From contig JAXCGZ010013635.1 of NCBI GenBank assembly GCA_037179515.1, positions 1 through 64,000 of the forward strand: a stretch of 64,000 nucleotides of DNA, read 5' to 3'. Of this stretch, positions 1-15,365 are shown in pieces. The first letter of the stretch is position 1; every line of letters begins with the position of its first letter. Both the position numbers and the translations under genes were made by a program. Below the pieces are notes generated by a model. That model was not told where the DNA came from. It ran no database searches and worked only from the letters and a program-made list of their open reading frames with translations. The DNA comes from Halocaridina rubra (taxonomy: Eukaryota; Arthropoda; Malacostraca; Decapoda; Atyidae).

Positions 1-235
1 TACGGTATTAACAAGCCAATTTTCACCAATTTCCCTTCTGAACCTAAACTTATCAAGATTAAATCCAGTACCCATTAGGAGTTCTGGTTTGATCATGAAT
101 TTTTTAAAACTTTATTAATATCACCCTTGATAATCCCTTTAAACCATTTATACACCTCAATCATATCCCCCCTAACTCTGTGCCTCTCTAGAGAATGTAG
201 ATTAAGTTTTTTTTTAAGCTGTCATATGGTAGATT
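1..235 (-). mobile_element. 3'-terminal fragment of a LINE (family X), degraded
   Basis: Read on the minus strand this resembles the C-terminal end of a LINE ORF2 (the HRVRGDMIEVYKWFKGI type of motif). Related fragments lie at 15970-16137, 17700-17977 and 21615-21925. Stops and frameshifts make it non-coding. It is cut at about 232 by the start of another LINE fragment on the plus strand. Confidence 0.6.
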
Positions 236-241
236 ACACCT

Positions 242-847
242 AGCAAAACAGTCAAAAACCTAGGAATTCACTTTGATAACCACATGTTGTTTGATTCCCA
301 CATAGATAAAGTGTGCAAAAAGGTTACAGGAACATTACTGTACTTCTCACGTATAAGAGACAATTTTGAGACTACCACTCCAATAACTGTTGTTGAATCT
401 CTAGCCCTAAGTCACATTAATTACTGCACAACTGTTTGGGGAGCTACCACTAAGACTCAGATAAACAAAATACAGAAGCTTATTAACTTTGCAGCTCGAG
501 TTGCCCTGGGAGGAATAAGAAAATATGACCACATCACACCAGCTCCCAATAAACTTGGGTGGCTGCAGGCAGAAAACAAGGTCGCTTATGCTATTTATGT
601 TTTTGTATACAAAATTTTGGACCATCATTATCCTAGCTGGCTATTTGATTTAAAAACAGTCAGGGATATAAGGGGACCAACACAGAGCAGTGAGCTCTTT
701 ATTCAGAAAACAAACACAGAAGCAGGTTCAAAGATGATCACTATTAAAGGGCCAACACTCTGGAACTATATTCCAGAGCATCTTAAAAATGCATCCTCCT
801 TCACATCTTTCAAAGGCAAACTTTATAGTTTTCTTTTGGACAAATAG
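242..847 (+). pseudogene. C-terminal part of a LINE reverse transcriptase ORF
   Basis: About 200 residues remain open. The motifs VKNLGIHFD, HINYCTTVWG, IQKLINFAAR and a terminal block around LWNYIPEHLKNASSF are those found downstream of the RT catalytic core in Jockey/CR1/I-type LINEs. The RT palm motifs (FADD) and the endonuclease are absent, so the fragment cannot be active. The apparent start at 284 is an internal methionine; the same frame is open back to the truncation point near 242. The clade cannot be fixed from this part alone. Confidence 0.7.
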
Positions 848-1230
848 CTGCTGCTCACACATAAACTAAACTTAATGATTTAATACAATTTCCTTTAACA
901 CTAACCTCTCTATATATAAACTGATATCGACTTCTCTGTTCTCTAAGTTAAGAACTAATTATTCTCCTTGAAAGGAAAACATATATGGTAATGATGCCGA
1001 TAATAACGATACTGTATCTAGTATTATTATTACTATATTATTAATATTATTGTTAACATTTTTATTACATCAATACCATTTTCTATGAAAGCTACATTTA
1101 ATTTAACTGAATGTATTACCCTCTTACTTATTAGTTCAATTACACGTTTACTTATAAGTTACTTTTATTTTTAAGAAGAATAACCATTGTACAAAAAATG
1201 GAAATAAATGTTTGTTTGTTTGTTTGTTTG
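242..1230 (+). mobile_element. 5'-truncated LINE (family Y), 3' end with (TTTG)n tail
   Basis: The open frame starts within the reverse transcriptase ORF at about 242, ends at 847, and is followed by an AT-rich 3' UTR and a terminal (TTTG)n run at about 1209-1230. A 5' truncation plus a simple 3' tail is the usual product of target-primed reverse transcription. The 3' UTR (848-1208) holds no other feature. Confidence 0.7.
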
Positions 1231-1680
1231 CCTCTGTATCAGCTGATGCCTATTCAGGCACAATATCTTACTCATAAAATATTCATTTACTCACCCTACT
1301 TAGGGTTTATCTAATTTTCAAGATTATAGTATTAAAAATATTCCTTGGCTCTAAACATTATTCTATCTATCTGCACGAAATCTTAACGTAAATAGTCTCA
1401 GCTGAAAGAAAAAGAAAACGCATACAATTCGTTCAGAGAAAACGTATATCGCACTGTACATGGGAAACTTAAATGAATATATATATTCTCTATACGCTAT
1501 TTCCCTGACGATATTATATCAAAACTTTGTTTGCTGTTAATTCTTATTGCTTTTTTTCAATCTTCATAATATCATGTTCATATAAATTTACGCTTGCGTG
1601 CTGTTATTAATAGAGTAAAGGGTGGTTTGTTAACAGTGCAGGGAGGGTTTATACAGTAAAGGTAAAAATAAATATAAAAT
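1231..1680 (+). repeat. Dispersed repeat, second copy at about 24850-25450; ends in a Tigger 3' module
   Basis: The stretch from CAGCTGATGCC through TATTTCCCTGACGATATTATATC recurs at 24880-25340 with scattered substitutions. From about 1590 it runs into the AGTGCAGGGAGGGTTTATAC module that elsewhere forms the 3' half of Tigger elements. It is probably part of a non-autonomous Tigger-related element. No gene is seen. Confidence 0.5.
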
Positions 1681-1739
1681 ACCTATAATAAATATGAGAA
1701 AGAGGAAATGAAAGATGACAACAATTAATGGGGAAAAAC

Positions 1740-2460
<721 letters not shown>

Positions 2461-2570
2461 ATAAATATTTTTTATTTTTATTTTTTTATTTTTTAAAGGT
2501 GTTCCGACTTCACAGCTTTTCACCTATAGCGGTAGGTCCCAAAACTGAACCCCTGCGATAAACAAGTTTA
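2461..2570 (+). mobile_element. Fragment of a Tigger terminal arm
   Basis: TTCACAGCTTTTCACCTAT followed by a C/G-rich GCGATAAAC stretch matches the subterminal part of the arm seen intact at 36350-36430. The outermost GGGATTACTG end is missing. Confidence 0.45.
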
Positions 2571-4400
2571 CTGAAACTGTCAGGGATTGCTTCCTCACCC
2601 AGCACAGTAGAGAAATTACAAGGTATAGAGGGGAGTCAAGAGGGAGCATTTTAGATATGATCTTTTCTAGTACTGAAGAAATTGTAGAGGATATAAAAGT
2701 AGAGAGCCCAATTGGGAGAACCGATCATGCTTGTTTAAATCTTCATTATAATATTGAAGTTGAACCCAAACTTATTAAAAGAAAATTTACCTTTATGAAA
2801 AGGCAGACTATGAAAAGCTAAGACATAGACTGAATATTAACTGGGAGGAATATTTGGGTGGAAAGGATATAGAGGGAATATGGCAGAAAATTAAATCAAA
2901 GTTAGAGGAAGCGATAAATAAATGTGTCCCATCCAAAATTATGAAAGACAAATCATTATTGAGAAAACGAACAAATACGGAATTGCCAATGAATCGAAAA
3001 CTTTCGTCTAAGATTAAAAGAAAAAAGCGGCTATGGACCCACTTAAAACATTTGAGAATGTATAGAAATACTGGAGACAGAGAGTTCCAGGAATTGAAAA
3101 GGATATACAAAAGGCTCAACAATCAACTTAGAAGTGAGACCAGGAGAGAAGTAAAAAGAAGGGCAGAAGTAAAAAGAAGGGAACACACTATAGCTAGAAA
3201 TGTTAAAGAAAATCCAAAAATATTTTGGGAATATGTGCAGGATGAAATGATTAGAAGATCTGGTATCCCAGATCTACAGATATCAAATGACAATAGCAAT
3301 ATCAATATACATACAAAATCAGAGAGGGAAAAGGATGAGGTATTGGCCAAATATTTCAGTGAAGTATATACTGAGGAGCCAGAAGAGGGTGTTCCTGAAC
3401 TTCTTAAAAATAATTTTTGAGTATTCATATGAGAGAGCTCAATTACCTGAAGACTGGAGAGTAGCGAACATAACAGCGATATTTAAAAAGGGAGATCGTA
3501 AAAATCCAAGAAAGTGTAGGCCAGTTAGCCTCACAATTATATTGTGTAAGTTATTGGAATCAATCATTAGAGAAGAACTTATGACAAAGTTCCCCATAAA
3601 AGATTATTGGAGAAAACTAAAAGTTACAATTTTGGATCCAAATGCCTGAGATGGATAGAGGCCTTTCTGAGACACAAAAGACAGTGTGTAATTGTAAACG
3701 GACATAGATCTGATTGGCGAGATGTGCTAAGTGGAGTACCAAAGGGATCAGTGTTGGGACCACTATTGTTTGTAATATATATAAACGAGGACGTTTGTAT
3801 CATTGGATGAGGAACTTTTCAAACAGCTGTATGTTGCATTGGTTAGCCCGCACTTGGAGTATGCAAATCAGGCATGGTCACCATACCTCATGAAAGACAT
3901 TGATGCCTTAGAAAATATCCAAAGAAGAGCAACTAAACAGGTACCAACTTTAAAGAATATGTGCTACGAAGATCGTTTAAGAAAGCTGAAACTTCCTACG
4001 TTAGCATATAGTAGAGAACGCGGGGACATGATAGAAACATTCAATAACCTATCAGGAGTGAATGATCCAGAAGTGTGTCAAGATATATTTAGACTTGGGG
4101 AAGACAAGAGAACAAGAGGGCACTACAGAAAGATATATAAAGAGAGGTCTAGACTAATAAAGAGAAAAAAATTTGTTTTGTAATAGGGTATTCAACAACT
4201 GGAACATGTTACCGCAATATGTTGTACAGTCACAACTGGTAGTAAAATCTGAAAGAAAGCTAGATAAATCATGGGGAGAACAAGAATTATATTACAACTA
4301 TAAAGCTAAAATACAGAACAACGATATTGTTCAAATTGCCACCACCATCACTGACACGACCACAAATTCAGCTGATAATAGAGAGCTGGATACACAGGAC
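2571..4400 (+). pseudogene. Degenerate CR1/Jockey-type LINE ORF2 (endonuclease end plus RT fragments)
   Basis: From 2571 the plus strand encodes the C-terminal part of an AP-type endonuclease (LDMIFSS, then GRTDHACLNLHY), followed by a linker (2854-3420) and RT pieces. The pieces are RVANITAIFKKGDR / CRPVSLT (about 3455-3535), [20 protein letters not shown] (about 3725-3785), and a C-terminal block with YVALVSPHLEYANQAW, RGDMIETF and FNNWNMLP (3803-4215). The catalytic FADD block between the second and third RT pieces is deleted, and at least three frameshifts separate the pieces. It is a dead relative, not a copy, of the CR1-like family at 33938-55539. A short low-complexity tail (4220-4400) carries on in the same frame. 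Confidence 0.75.
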
Positions 4401-5075
4401 TAGAGGCCACTTCCAGAACATCGACTGTGAGTAAATAAAATCATATTTATAGCTATTTGTTTGGTATTTTTCTTTTAAAATGCAATATAATTTTTCAATA
4501 TATACAAATACTTTATAAAAAATATATAAATAAAGCCATTAACTTGATAAATACAAATACAGAACAGCTGTGTTTGCTATTATAATATATGGAGCCTTTG
4601 TAATGGCGCCACATATTATAACAAATACATTTACATTTGTGTGTAGTTCGAATAAAATCATATTTACAACTATGTGTTTGATATTTTTTTTTTTAATTCA
4701 ATGTAATCAAATATATAAACAAATAAATAAATAAAGCCATTAACTTGATACATATGAATAATGCATTGATAAATACAAATACAGAACAGCTGCGTATTCG
4801 TGTATATTTAAAAAATTGCATTTACAGCTATGTGCGTTTTTTTACATTCAATATAAATAAATAAAGCCATTTACTTGATAAATATGAATAGAGCAGTACT
4901 GCTAGTTGAGCATTTCTCCGCCGCTCTCACAAACTCTTTTGATGCGTGGTTTGAATTTACCGTAAAAGACAGGTAGGTCTAAAAGTTAACTTATTAATTA
5001 TTTTTTGGCATTTGTAAAACCAACACGCCTTAACTTGAAACGACTTTATATGAAGACTCTCTGTATATATATATA
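4401..5075. repeat. AT-rich decayed direct repeats, no gene
   Basis: The phrase AATAAAGCCATTAACTTGAT recurs near 4531 and 4729 and, with a change, near 4860, each followed by ATAAATA...GAACAGC-like sequence, so this is an old tandem or nested repeat. No coding potential is visible. Confidence 0.5.
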
Positions 5076-5399
5076 CAGTGTTCCTTCAATTATCACGAAG
5101 GTTCGGTTCCGGGACCCGGCGCAAGACAGGAAAATTGCGGAGAAGGATCAGCCTATAAGTACAAAGATATTTTAAATTATTTTTATGTTTACACCTTATA
5201 AACTGTATAAACCCTCCCTGTACTGTTAACAAACCACCCTTTACTTCATAAATAACAGCTTGCAAGCGTAAATTTATATGACATACTCATGTACATAGGT
5301 ATTTTACAATTATTTTTACATTTACTGTATAAACCCTCCCTGCAATGTTAAATAACCACCCTCTACTTTATAAATAACAGCATACAACGTAAATTTATA

Positions 5400-5660
5400 T
5401 GTACGTGATAGGTAAACTTACCGTGAATGAGGTGGTAATGAGTTTGTAGACGCCAGAGGAAATTATTCCGCAGCCAATAACAGCTTTACAGCTGTTATTC
5501 ATTGAGGCCAAAATAGCGGCCGACATCCGTAAACCTTTTTCCTTCTTTCAACATATCTAAGAGTTTCACCTTATCTGTTATGGTTAACATTTTCCTTTGC
5601 TGCTTAGGCTCACTACAAGAACCCTTAGAAAATGAAGGATGCTTGGGAGGCATTGCAAAG
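5400..5660 (-). pseudogene. Tigger transposase remnant: N-terminus joined to C-terminal end
   Basis: On the minus strand the first about 50 codons match the transposase N-terminus at 8836 (start MPPKHPS, then the CENP-B-type helix-turn-helix). They are followed directly by the last bases of the gene and 3' UTR (5430-5500). The whole catalytic region is deleted, which makes the parent element dependent on a full-length relative. Confidence 0.75.
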
Positions 5661-6040
5661 GTTAAAATATGCAAGTAAAAAATTCACAAGCAAAACGTAT
5701 TAATAAGCACAACGTGAACAGCGCACACGTGAGTTAGACTGAACGAGTGAGGCGAGACAATAGAAGATGGTGTAAGCCTTTGTCCGAAACGCTGATAGCG
5801 GTATCGTATTTTACATGTTGCAATACTGTTAGTATTTATGTTTTTTACTATTTTTTACTCTTTTATTATTCTTAGGCTAAGAAATACGTTTTTTTATCAA
5901 TAAAATCATGAAACTACTGGAAATTTTAATATATATGCTAGCTCACGAAGGTGTGACCCCAATACATTGTACACTATCGGACTATTTCACATGATGCAAT
6001 ACTGTGAGTTATATATCTAAATTTATGTTTTTTACTATTT

Positions 6041-7183
6041 AATACATACATATACCTTGGCTGTTTCCCCCTTAAATTGGGGGGTAGCCGACATCAAAAA
6101 AGGAAAACAGTTTGGGGAGAAGTTATTCTCCCCCTCACTCCCCTTCTTCTTTGACGTCTCATAGGAGGTTGGTACAAGGGGGGGGGGATTCCCAGTCCCC
6201 CCGCCCCGTCCACTTTTAGTCGCCTTTTACGACACACAGGGAATACAGTGAGGCTATTCTTTGATATTGTGCCCGCCCCACAGGGCACAGGATATATATA
6301 TATACATATACACATATACATATATATACACATACATATACACACATATATATATATAAAAAAGTTTATATTCACTGCACCATGCGTAATTGAATGTTAA
6401 TTTTTGAGACTTAATATTTATATTCTCAACTGCATCTTTACAAGGTAAGACCCAACCTCTGGTGGGTGGCCCATTCAAGAATCCACTGGGGGAACAAATC
6501 AATCTCAACTTAGTGCCGGTTCCAAGCCCAGATCACGGTAAGCGTCGGTGCCAGGAAGAGCATGTGGCCGTAAAATTAAGCTATACCAACACAAGCTCCC
6601 ACAGGGTAGTGCAAACAGCGACCCAATAAAACATAGGGAAAATGCTGCTGGGATGGAAGTAGCAGCTCACGTTGTGTAGATGAGGTCACTGAAGGAAGAC
6701 TCTTTAATTTGCAATCTCAGCAAATTCCCTCTTGCTTAAACCTGAAAAGTAACTGAAAAAGCATATGCAAACTTCACAACTCCTGGAACCTGAAAAGTAA
6801 CTGAAAAAGGGTATAAGTAACACAAGAAAATATTATTATTATTACCAAGAGAATTTTCAATGACAATAATAAAAATAATAATAATAATAATAATAAAATA
6901 ACATACAATATTGGCATTTATTATCCTACTAGGAATACTCTACGGTATTACCAATAATCTTGTGTAATAATCATTATACATAAAAGAAAGAGAATCAATT
7001 CTCTCTAATATGAATTCCAGTACGTACAAGTAAAACTTATTATTTACTTAATAATAATAATAATAATAATGATAATACATACATACATATACCTTGGCAT
7101 GATAATAATAATAATAATAATCTCCTTTTTCTTTTTGCTTCATATTTTACTGTGATAGAACAGTTTATTTTACATATATATAT
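6041..7183 (-). mobile_element. Insertion flanked by a 40-bp direct repeat; two LINE-5'-like modules
   Basis: The 40 bases at 6001-6040 are repeated exactly at 7184-7223, so 6041-7183 is an insertion. Module 1 (6045-6295) and module 2 (6360-6625) recur at 39367-39600 and 40339-40595 in the same order, with (TA)-rich DNA between them. Module 1 carries the motif GTCGTAAAAGGCGACTAA on the minus strand (6216-6233). The rest (6640-7183) holds AT-rich sequence, short (TAA)n runs and a piece of LINE family X. No open frame of note. Confidence 0.55.
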
Positions 7184-7959
7184 ACTGTGAGTTATATATC
7201 TAAATTTATGTTTTTTACTATTTTTTACTGTTTTATTACTCTTAGGCTAGGAAATACTTGTTTTATCAATAAACTAATGAAAATTTCAATATGTACTATC
7301 TTACGTAGGTTCGACCCTTTTCGTTTTCCAAAACGCTGATACCAGTATCGTATTTTACATGGTGCAATACTGTTAGTATTTATGCTTTTTACTATTTTTT
7401 ACTGTTTTATTATTCTTAGGCTAAGAAATACGTTTTTTTATCAATAAAATCATGAAACTGCTGGAAATTTTAATATATATGCTAGCTCACGTAGCTGCGA
7501 CCCCAATACATTGTATGCCATCGGACACTATTTCACATGATGCAATACTGCGAGTTATACTGTATATCAAAATTTAAGTTTTTTCCTATTTTTTACTGTT
7601 TTATTATTCGTAGGCTGGGAAATAAATTTTTTTTATCAATTAGATAATGAAATATGCGTTTTTCAATAAAAAAAAAAAAGATGAAAATCCTGAAAATTTG
7701 AATTTTTTTAATATTTTAATATTTTTGCATATACAGTGTTACCCCGGTTATTCGCGCGTCTTGGTTCGCGTTCTCACTCTATCGCGGTTTTTTTTTTATA
7801 AATTATTATTTTATTTTCTGGGTATACGCAAAAATATTAAAATATTGAAAAAAAAAAATTTTCAGTATTTTCATTTTTTTTATTGAAAAAAAATTTTCAT
7901 TATTTAATTGATAAAAAAAAAATTATTTCCCAGCCTATGAATAATAAAACAGTAAAAAA

Positions 7960-8640
7960 ATTGCAAAAAACATAAATTTAGATATACATATGTACAGTAT
8001 AACTCACAGTACATGGTATTGCATCATGCGAAACAGTGTCCGATAGCGTATATTGGGGTCACAGCTACGTGAACTAGCATATATATTTATATTTCCAGTA
8101 GTTTCATGATTTTATTGATAAAAAAAATGTATTTCTTAGCCTAAGAATAATAAAACAGCAAAAACTAGTAAACAGTATTGCACCACGTAAAATACGATAC
8201 CGGTATCAGTGTTTCGGAAAACGCAAAGGCTCTCGCCTACGTGACCTAGTGAATATTAAAATTTTCATTATTTTATTGATAAAACAAGTATTTCCTATCC
8301 TAAGAATAATAAAACAGTAAAAAATAATTTAAAAAAACATAGAGTACTAAAAGTACTTTCACCATGTAAAATACGATACCGCTATCAACGTTTCGGAAAA
8401 CGAAAAGGCTCTCACCCACGTGACCTTGTGAATATTAAAATTTTCATTATTATATTGATAAAACAAGTATTTCCTAGCCTAAGAATAATAAAACAGTAAA
8501 AAATAATAAAAAACATAAAGTACTAACAGTATTTCATCATGTAAAATACGATACCGCTATCAACGTTTCGGAAATGAAAAGGCTCTCACCTACGTGAGAT
8601 AGTTCATGGAATGCTATTGGCTGAAAGGTTGGCAGACAAC
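7960..8640 (+). repeat. Subterminal direct repeats of the complete Tigger
   Basis: Three to four imperfect units, each with CCTAAGAATAATAAAACAG, a CATGTAAAATACGATACC block, GTTTCGGAAAACG and CTCACCTACGTGA. The same units, inverted, fill the 5' parts of the minus-strand copies (5780-6030, 7190-7600, 12930-13500, 23650-24200, 27520-28010). Repeated subterminal motifs are plausible transposase binding sites; that role is inference. Confidence 0.6.
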
Positions 8641-8835
8641 GAATCACAGAATTGTTTTTCAATATTTTCTGTATCATGGGGTCTGATTGGCTTTTTCATT
8701 GCAGTTTGCTTTTCCCTCCAATTTCCAATGTGCCGCCTCACTCGCTCAGTCTAACTCTCGTGTGCGCCGTTCTCGTTGTGCTTACTAATACGTTTTGCTT
8801 GTGATTTTTTTTACTCGAATATTTTAACCTTTGCA

Positions 8836-10606
8836 ATGCCTCCCAAGCATCCTTCATCTTCTAAGGCTTCTTGTAGTGAGCCCAAGCAGCAAAGGAAAAT
8901 GTTAACCATTGTAGATAAAGTGAAACTCTTACATATGTTGAAAGAAGGAAAAAGGTTTGTGGATGTCGGCCGCTATTTTGGCCTCAATGAATCTACTGTG
9001 CGTTACATAAAAAAGGACGAAGCAAAGATCAGGAAAACAGCGAGCATTTCTTTTAATAAATCGGCGAAGAGGCTCGTATCACCCCGCAATAAGGCAGTAG
9101 TGCGCATGGAAGCTGCTTTGGCCCTGTGGATTGCTGATTGCAGAAAGAAAAACATCAGCTTAGACACCAATATCATACAAACAAAGGCGAAAAAGCTGTA
9201 CGAGACATTCGTTGCAAATGAACCCGATGACGACAGTGGCGACCGTGGAGAGGAGGAGAGAGAAGAAGATATCGACGACCCACAACCAGGATCCTCCAGC
9301 GATTCTCCATCGAGGATACAACCGTTCGTTGCTAGCAGGGGATGGTTCTTCAAATTTCAAAAACGCAATGGCCTAAAGAGCGTTTCAGTTTATGGCGAGG
9401 CTGCCTCTGCAGATACAGCTGCCGCAGAAAATTACGTCAAGAATGACTTCAAGAAAATTATCGCCGAAGGGGAATATGTTCCTGAGCAAGTCTTCAACAT
9501 GGATGAGACTGGCTTATTTTGGAAGAGAATGCCATCTCGCACTTTTCTCTTCAAGGAAGAAGCTAAAGCCCAGGGATTTAAAGCGCACAAAGATCGCATT
9601 ACCCTCATCATGTGCAGGAATGCTGCGGGCTTCATGTTAAAACCCGGGCTTATCTACAAGTCAAAGAACCCTAGGGCTTTGAAGAACAAGAATAAGAATC
9701 TGCTGCCAGTGTATTGGATGCATAACCCCAAGGCCTGGATCATGAAAAGCCTCACATTGGACTGGTTTCACCAATGCTTTATCCCTCAGGTAAAACTTTA
9801 TCTTATGGAAAAAGGCCTTGAATTTAAAGTCCTTCTTTTGATGGATAATGCTGGTGGCCACGCAACCAAGCTCCAATATGACGATGTTCAAGTTGAGTTC
9901 CTGCCACCGAATACGACGTCACTGATTCAGCCTATGGATCAAGGCGTTATTCGTGCGTTCAAGGCCCTATACACATGAAATGCCCTGGCGAACCTAGTTG
10001 ATTCCATGGATTCGGACAAAGACTTCTCATTGAAGACTTACTGGCGTAATTACACGATTGCCACATGCCTAAAAAATATTCAGAAAGCAATCAAAGAGAT
10101 GAAGTCGGCCACAATCAATGACAGCTGGAAGAAATTGTGGCCCGAAATCATCCACGACTACAAGGGATTTGCTCCTGTCGAGGTGCAGAAGGCGGCAGTT
10201 GCGAAAGCTGTGAAGTTGGCTGCATTGCTAGGAGGAGAAGGCTTTAAAGATATGACTCCCGAAGATGTGAATGAACTGATTTGACTGCCACTCGCAGCCT
10301 TTGAGTGATGAAGACATGGATGAAATGACGAAATCAGCGAGCGAAGAAGAGGAAGAACTTGAGGAATCGCACGAACCAACTGAAGAACCTGGCCTTACAC
10401 TCGAACGTTTGGCAGCCATGTATGAACATTACAAAGCACTCCAACAACTCTCGCAGGAACATGACGAAAATATAGTTCGTTCGGTGACCTTCTGTAATTT
10501 TCTCGACGATGCCATGACTCCTTACCATGCCATGTTCCAACAAATGAAGAAAAAACAACAGCAACTCCCCATTACCATGTTCTTCCCCCCCAAAAAGCAG
10601 CCGTAA
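8836..10606 (+). pseudogene. Tigger/pogo-family DDE transposase, one stop and one frameshift
   Basis: About 589 codons. I take MPPKHPS at 8836 as the start because every copy in the window conserves it; the frame is open to 8776. Domains in order: pipsqueak/CENP-B N-terminal helix-turn-helix (about residues 22-60), a Tc5-type HTH_CENPB domain (about 85-190, ending GWFFKFQKRNGL), and a DDE_1 catalytic core. The likely catalytic aspartates are D223 (NMDETG), D337 (LLMDNAGGH) and D368 (QPMDQG). The C-terminal tail is acidic, then helical (LERLAAMYEHYKALQQL), and ends in QLPITMFF, a PCNA-interaction (PIP) box. Two lesions: a TGA at 9976-9978 where sense is expected (probably CGA to TGA), and one extra T near 10281 that shifts the frame. 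Both are recent-looking; the rest is intact. The family cuts and pastes DNA at TA sites in the nucleus. Confidence 0.9.
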
Positions 10607-10659
10607 AGCTTTTATTGGCTGTGAAATAATTTCCTCCAGGGTCGAGAATGATGATCATC

Positions 10660-11890
10660 ACCTCATTCACGGTAAGTTTACCTATCATGTATAAATGTAT
10701 CTGTCACGTCATCATCACCTCATTCACCGTAACTTTATCTATGACTTGCATAAAAATTTACGTTGCATGCTGTTATTTATAATGTAAAGGGTGTTTTTTT
10801 TTAACAGTGCAGGGAGGGTTTATACAGTTCGTAAACGAAAAAATAATTGTAAATGAGTATGTGTCACGTCATCATCACATCATTCATCGTAATTTTATCT
10901 ATCACTTTCATAAAAATTTACGTTGCTTGCTGTTATTTATAATGTAAAGGGTGTTTTTTTAACAGTGCAGGGAGGGTTTATACAGTACATAAACGAAAAA
11001 ATAATTGTAAATGAGTATGTATGTCACGTCATTATCACCTCATTCACCGTAATTTTATCTATCACTTTCATAAAAATTTACGTTGCTTGCTGTTATTTAT
11101 AATGTAAAGGGTGTTTTTTTAACAGTGCAGGGAGAGTTTATACAGTACGTAAACGAAAAAATAATTGTAAATGAGTATGTATGTCACGTCATTATCACCT
11201 CATTCACCGTAATTTTATCTATCACTTTCATAAAAATTTACGTTGCTTGCTGTTATTTATAAGGTAAAGGGTGTTTTTTTTAACAGTGCAGGGAGGGTTT
11301 ATACAGTTCGTAAACGAAAAAATAATTGTAAATGAGTATGTATGTCACGTCATTATCACCTCATTCACCGTAATTTTATCTATCTACAGTACGTAAACAA
11401 AAAAATAATTGTAAATGAGTATGTATGTCACGTCATTATCACCTCATTCACCGTAATTTTATCTATCACTTTCATACAAATTTACGTTGCTTGCTGTTAT
11501 TTATAATGTAAAGGGTGTTTTTTTAACAGTGCAGGGAGGGTTTATACAGTACGTAAACGAAAAAATAATTGTAAATGAGTAGGTATGTCACGTCATCATC
11601 ACAGTCACGGTAAGTTTTCCAATCACTTTCATAAAAATTTACGTTGCTTGCTGTTATCTATAATGGTAAGGGTGTTTTTTTTAACAGTGCAGGGAGGGTT
11701 TATACAGTACGTAAACGAAAAAATAATTGTAAATGAGTATGTATGTCACGTCATTATCACCTCATTCACCGTAATTTTATCTATCACTTTCATAAAAATT
11801 TACGTTGCTTGCTGTTATTTATAATGTAAAGGATGTTTTTTTTTAACAGTGCAGGGAGGGTTTATACAGTGTAAACGTAAAAATATATTA
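10660..11890 (+). repeat. Minisatellite of about 160-bp units inside the Tigger 3' region
   Basis: The marker AACAGTGCAGGGAG occurs at 10803, 10961, 11121, 11282, 11525, 11683 and 11845, i.e. at 158-162-bp spacing with one larger gap (243 bp) holding a partial unit. Each unit has TTACGTTGCTTGCTGTTAT, then AATGTAAAGGGTG, the AACAGTG marker and AAATAATTGTAAATGAG. Shorter runs of the same unit occur at 5180-5400, 12480-12720, 14220-14815, 15370-15760 and 27060-27240. Confidence 0.9.
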
Positions 11891-12070
11891 AAATATCTAT
11901 GTACATATAGGCGGATCCTACTTCGCGGATTTCCTGGTTCACGCCGGGTCCCGGAACCGAACTACCGCGATAAGTGAGGCAACACTGTACCCCCAAAAAA
12001 ATAAATTTGCCAAAAAAAATCACGGGACAATGAAATCGCGAGCCAAGAAACGCAATACAACAAAGGATCA

Positions 12071-14074
<2,004 letters not shown>

Positions 14075-14815
14075 TGTTCCCCCCTTGTATCGCGTTTCAT
14101 GGTTCGCGTTCTCACTGTATCGCGGTTTTATTTTGGATTTTTATGGGTATATGCAAAAATATTAATATATTGAAAAAATAAAAATTTTCACTATTTTCAT
14201 TTTTTTATTGAAAATGTGAAGTTACGTTGCTTGCTATATTTTATAATGTAAAGGGTGTTTTTTTAAAAGTGCAGGGAGGGTTTATACAGTACATAAACGT
14301 AAAAATAATTGTAAAATACCCATGTACATGAGTATGTCATGTAATTACCACTTCATTCACTGCAATTTTATCTATCACTTTCATATAAATTTACACTGCA
14401 TGCTGTTATTTATGAAGTAAAGGGTGGTTTGTTAACAGTACAGGGAGGGTTTATACAGTGTAAACGTAAAAATAATTGTAAAATATCTATGTACATGAGT
14501 ATGTCATGTAATTACCATTTCATTCAACGTAATTTTATCTACCACTTTCATGTAAATTTACATTGCTTGCTGTTATTTATAATGTAAAGGGTGTTCTTTT
14601 AACAGCGCAGGGAGGGTTTATACAGTACATAAACGTAAAAATAATTGTAAAATACCTATGTACATGAGTATGTCATGTAATTACCACTTCATTCATCATA
14701 ATTTTATCTATCACTTTCAGGTAAATTTACGTTGCTTACTGTTATTTATAATGTAAAGGGAGTTTTTTTAACAGTGCAGGGAGGGTTTATACAGTACGTA
14801 AACGTAAAAATCATT

Positions 14816-15365
<550 letters not shown>

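Larger units (their letters stand above)
7734..11987 (+). mobile_element. Complete Tigger/pogo DNA transposon, about 4.25 kb
   Basis: The 5' end is CAGTGTTACCCCGG and the 3' end, read inward, is CAGTGTTGCCTCAC. TA lies immediately outside both ends (7732-7733 and 11988-11989), the TA duplication of the Tc1/mariner-pogo superfamily. Order: 5' arm; subterminal direct repeats (7960-8620) containing AAAATACGATACCGCTATC-like units; transposase gene 8836-10606; a roughly 160-bp minisatellite (10660-11880); 3' arm. It is inserted in the right arm of an older Tigger: the older element's sequence resumes exactly at 11990. Confidence 0.9.

Noticed and set aside
10660..11890. CRISPR-like regular array
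   Set aside because: Units of 160 bp without distinct spacers, inside a eukaryotic transposon; it is a minisatellite.
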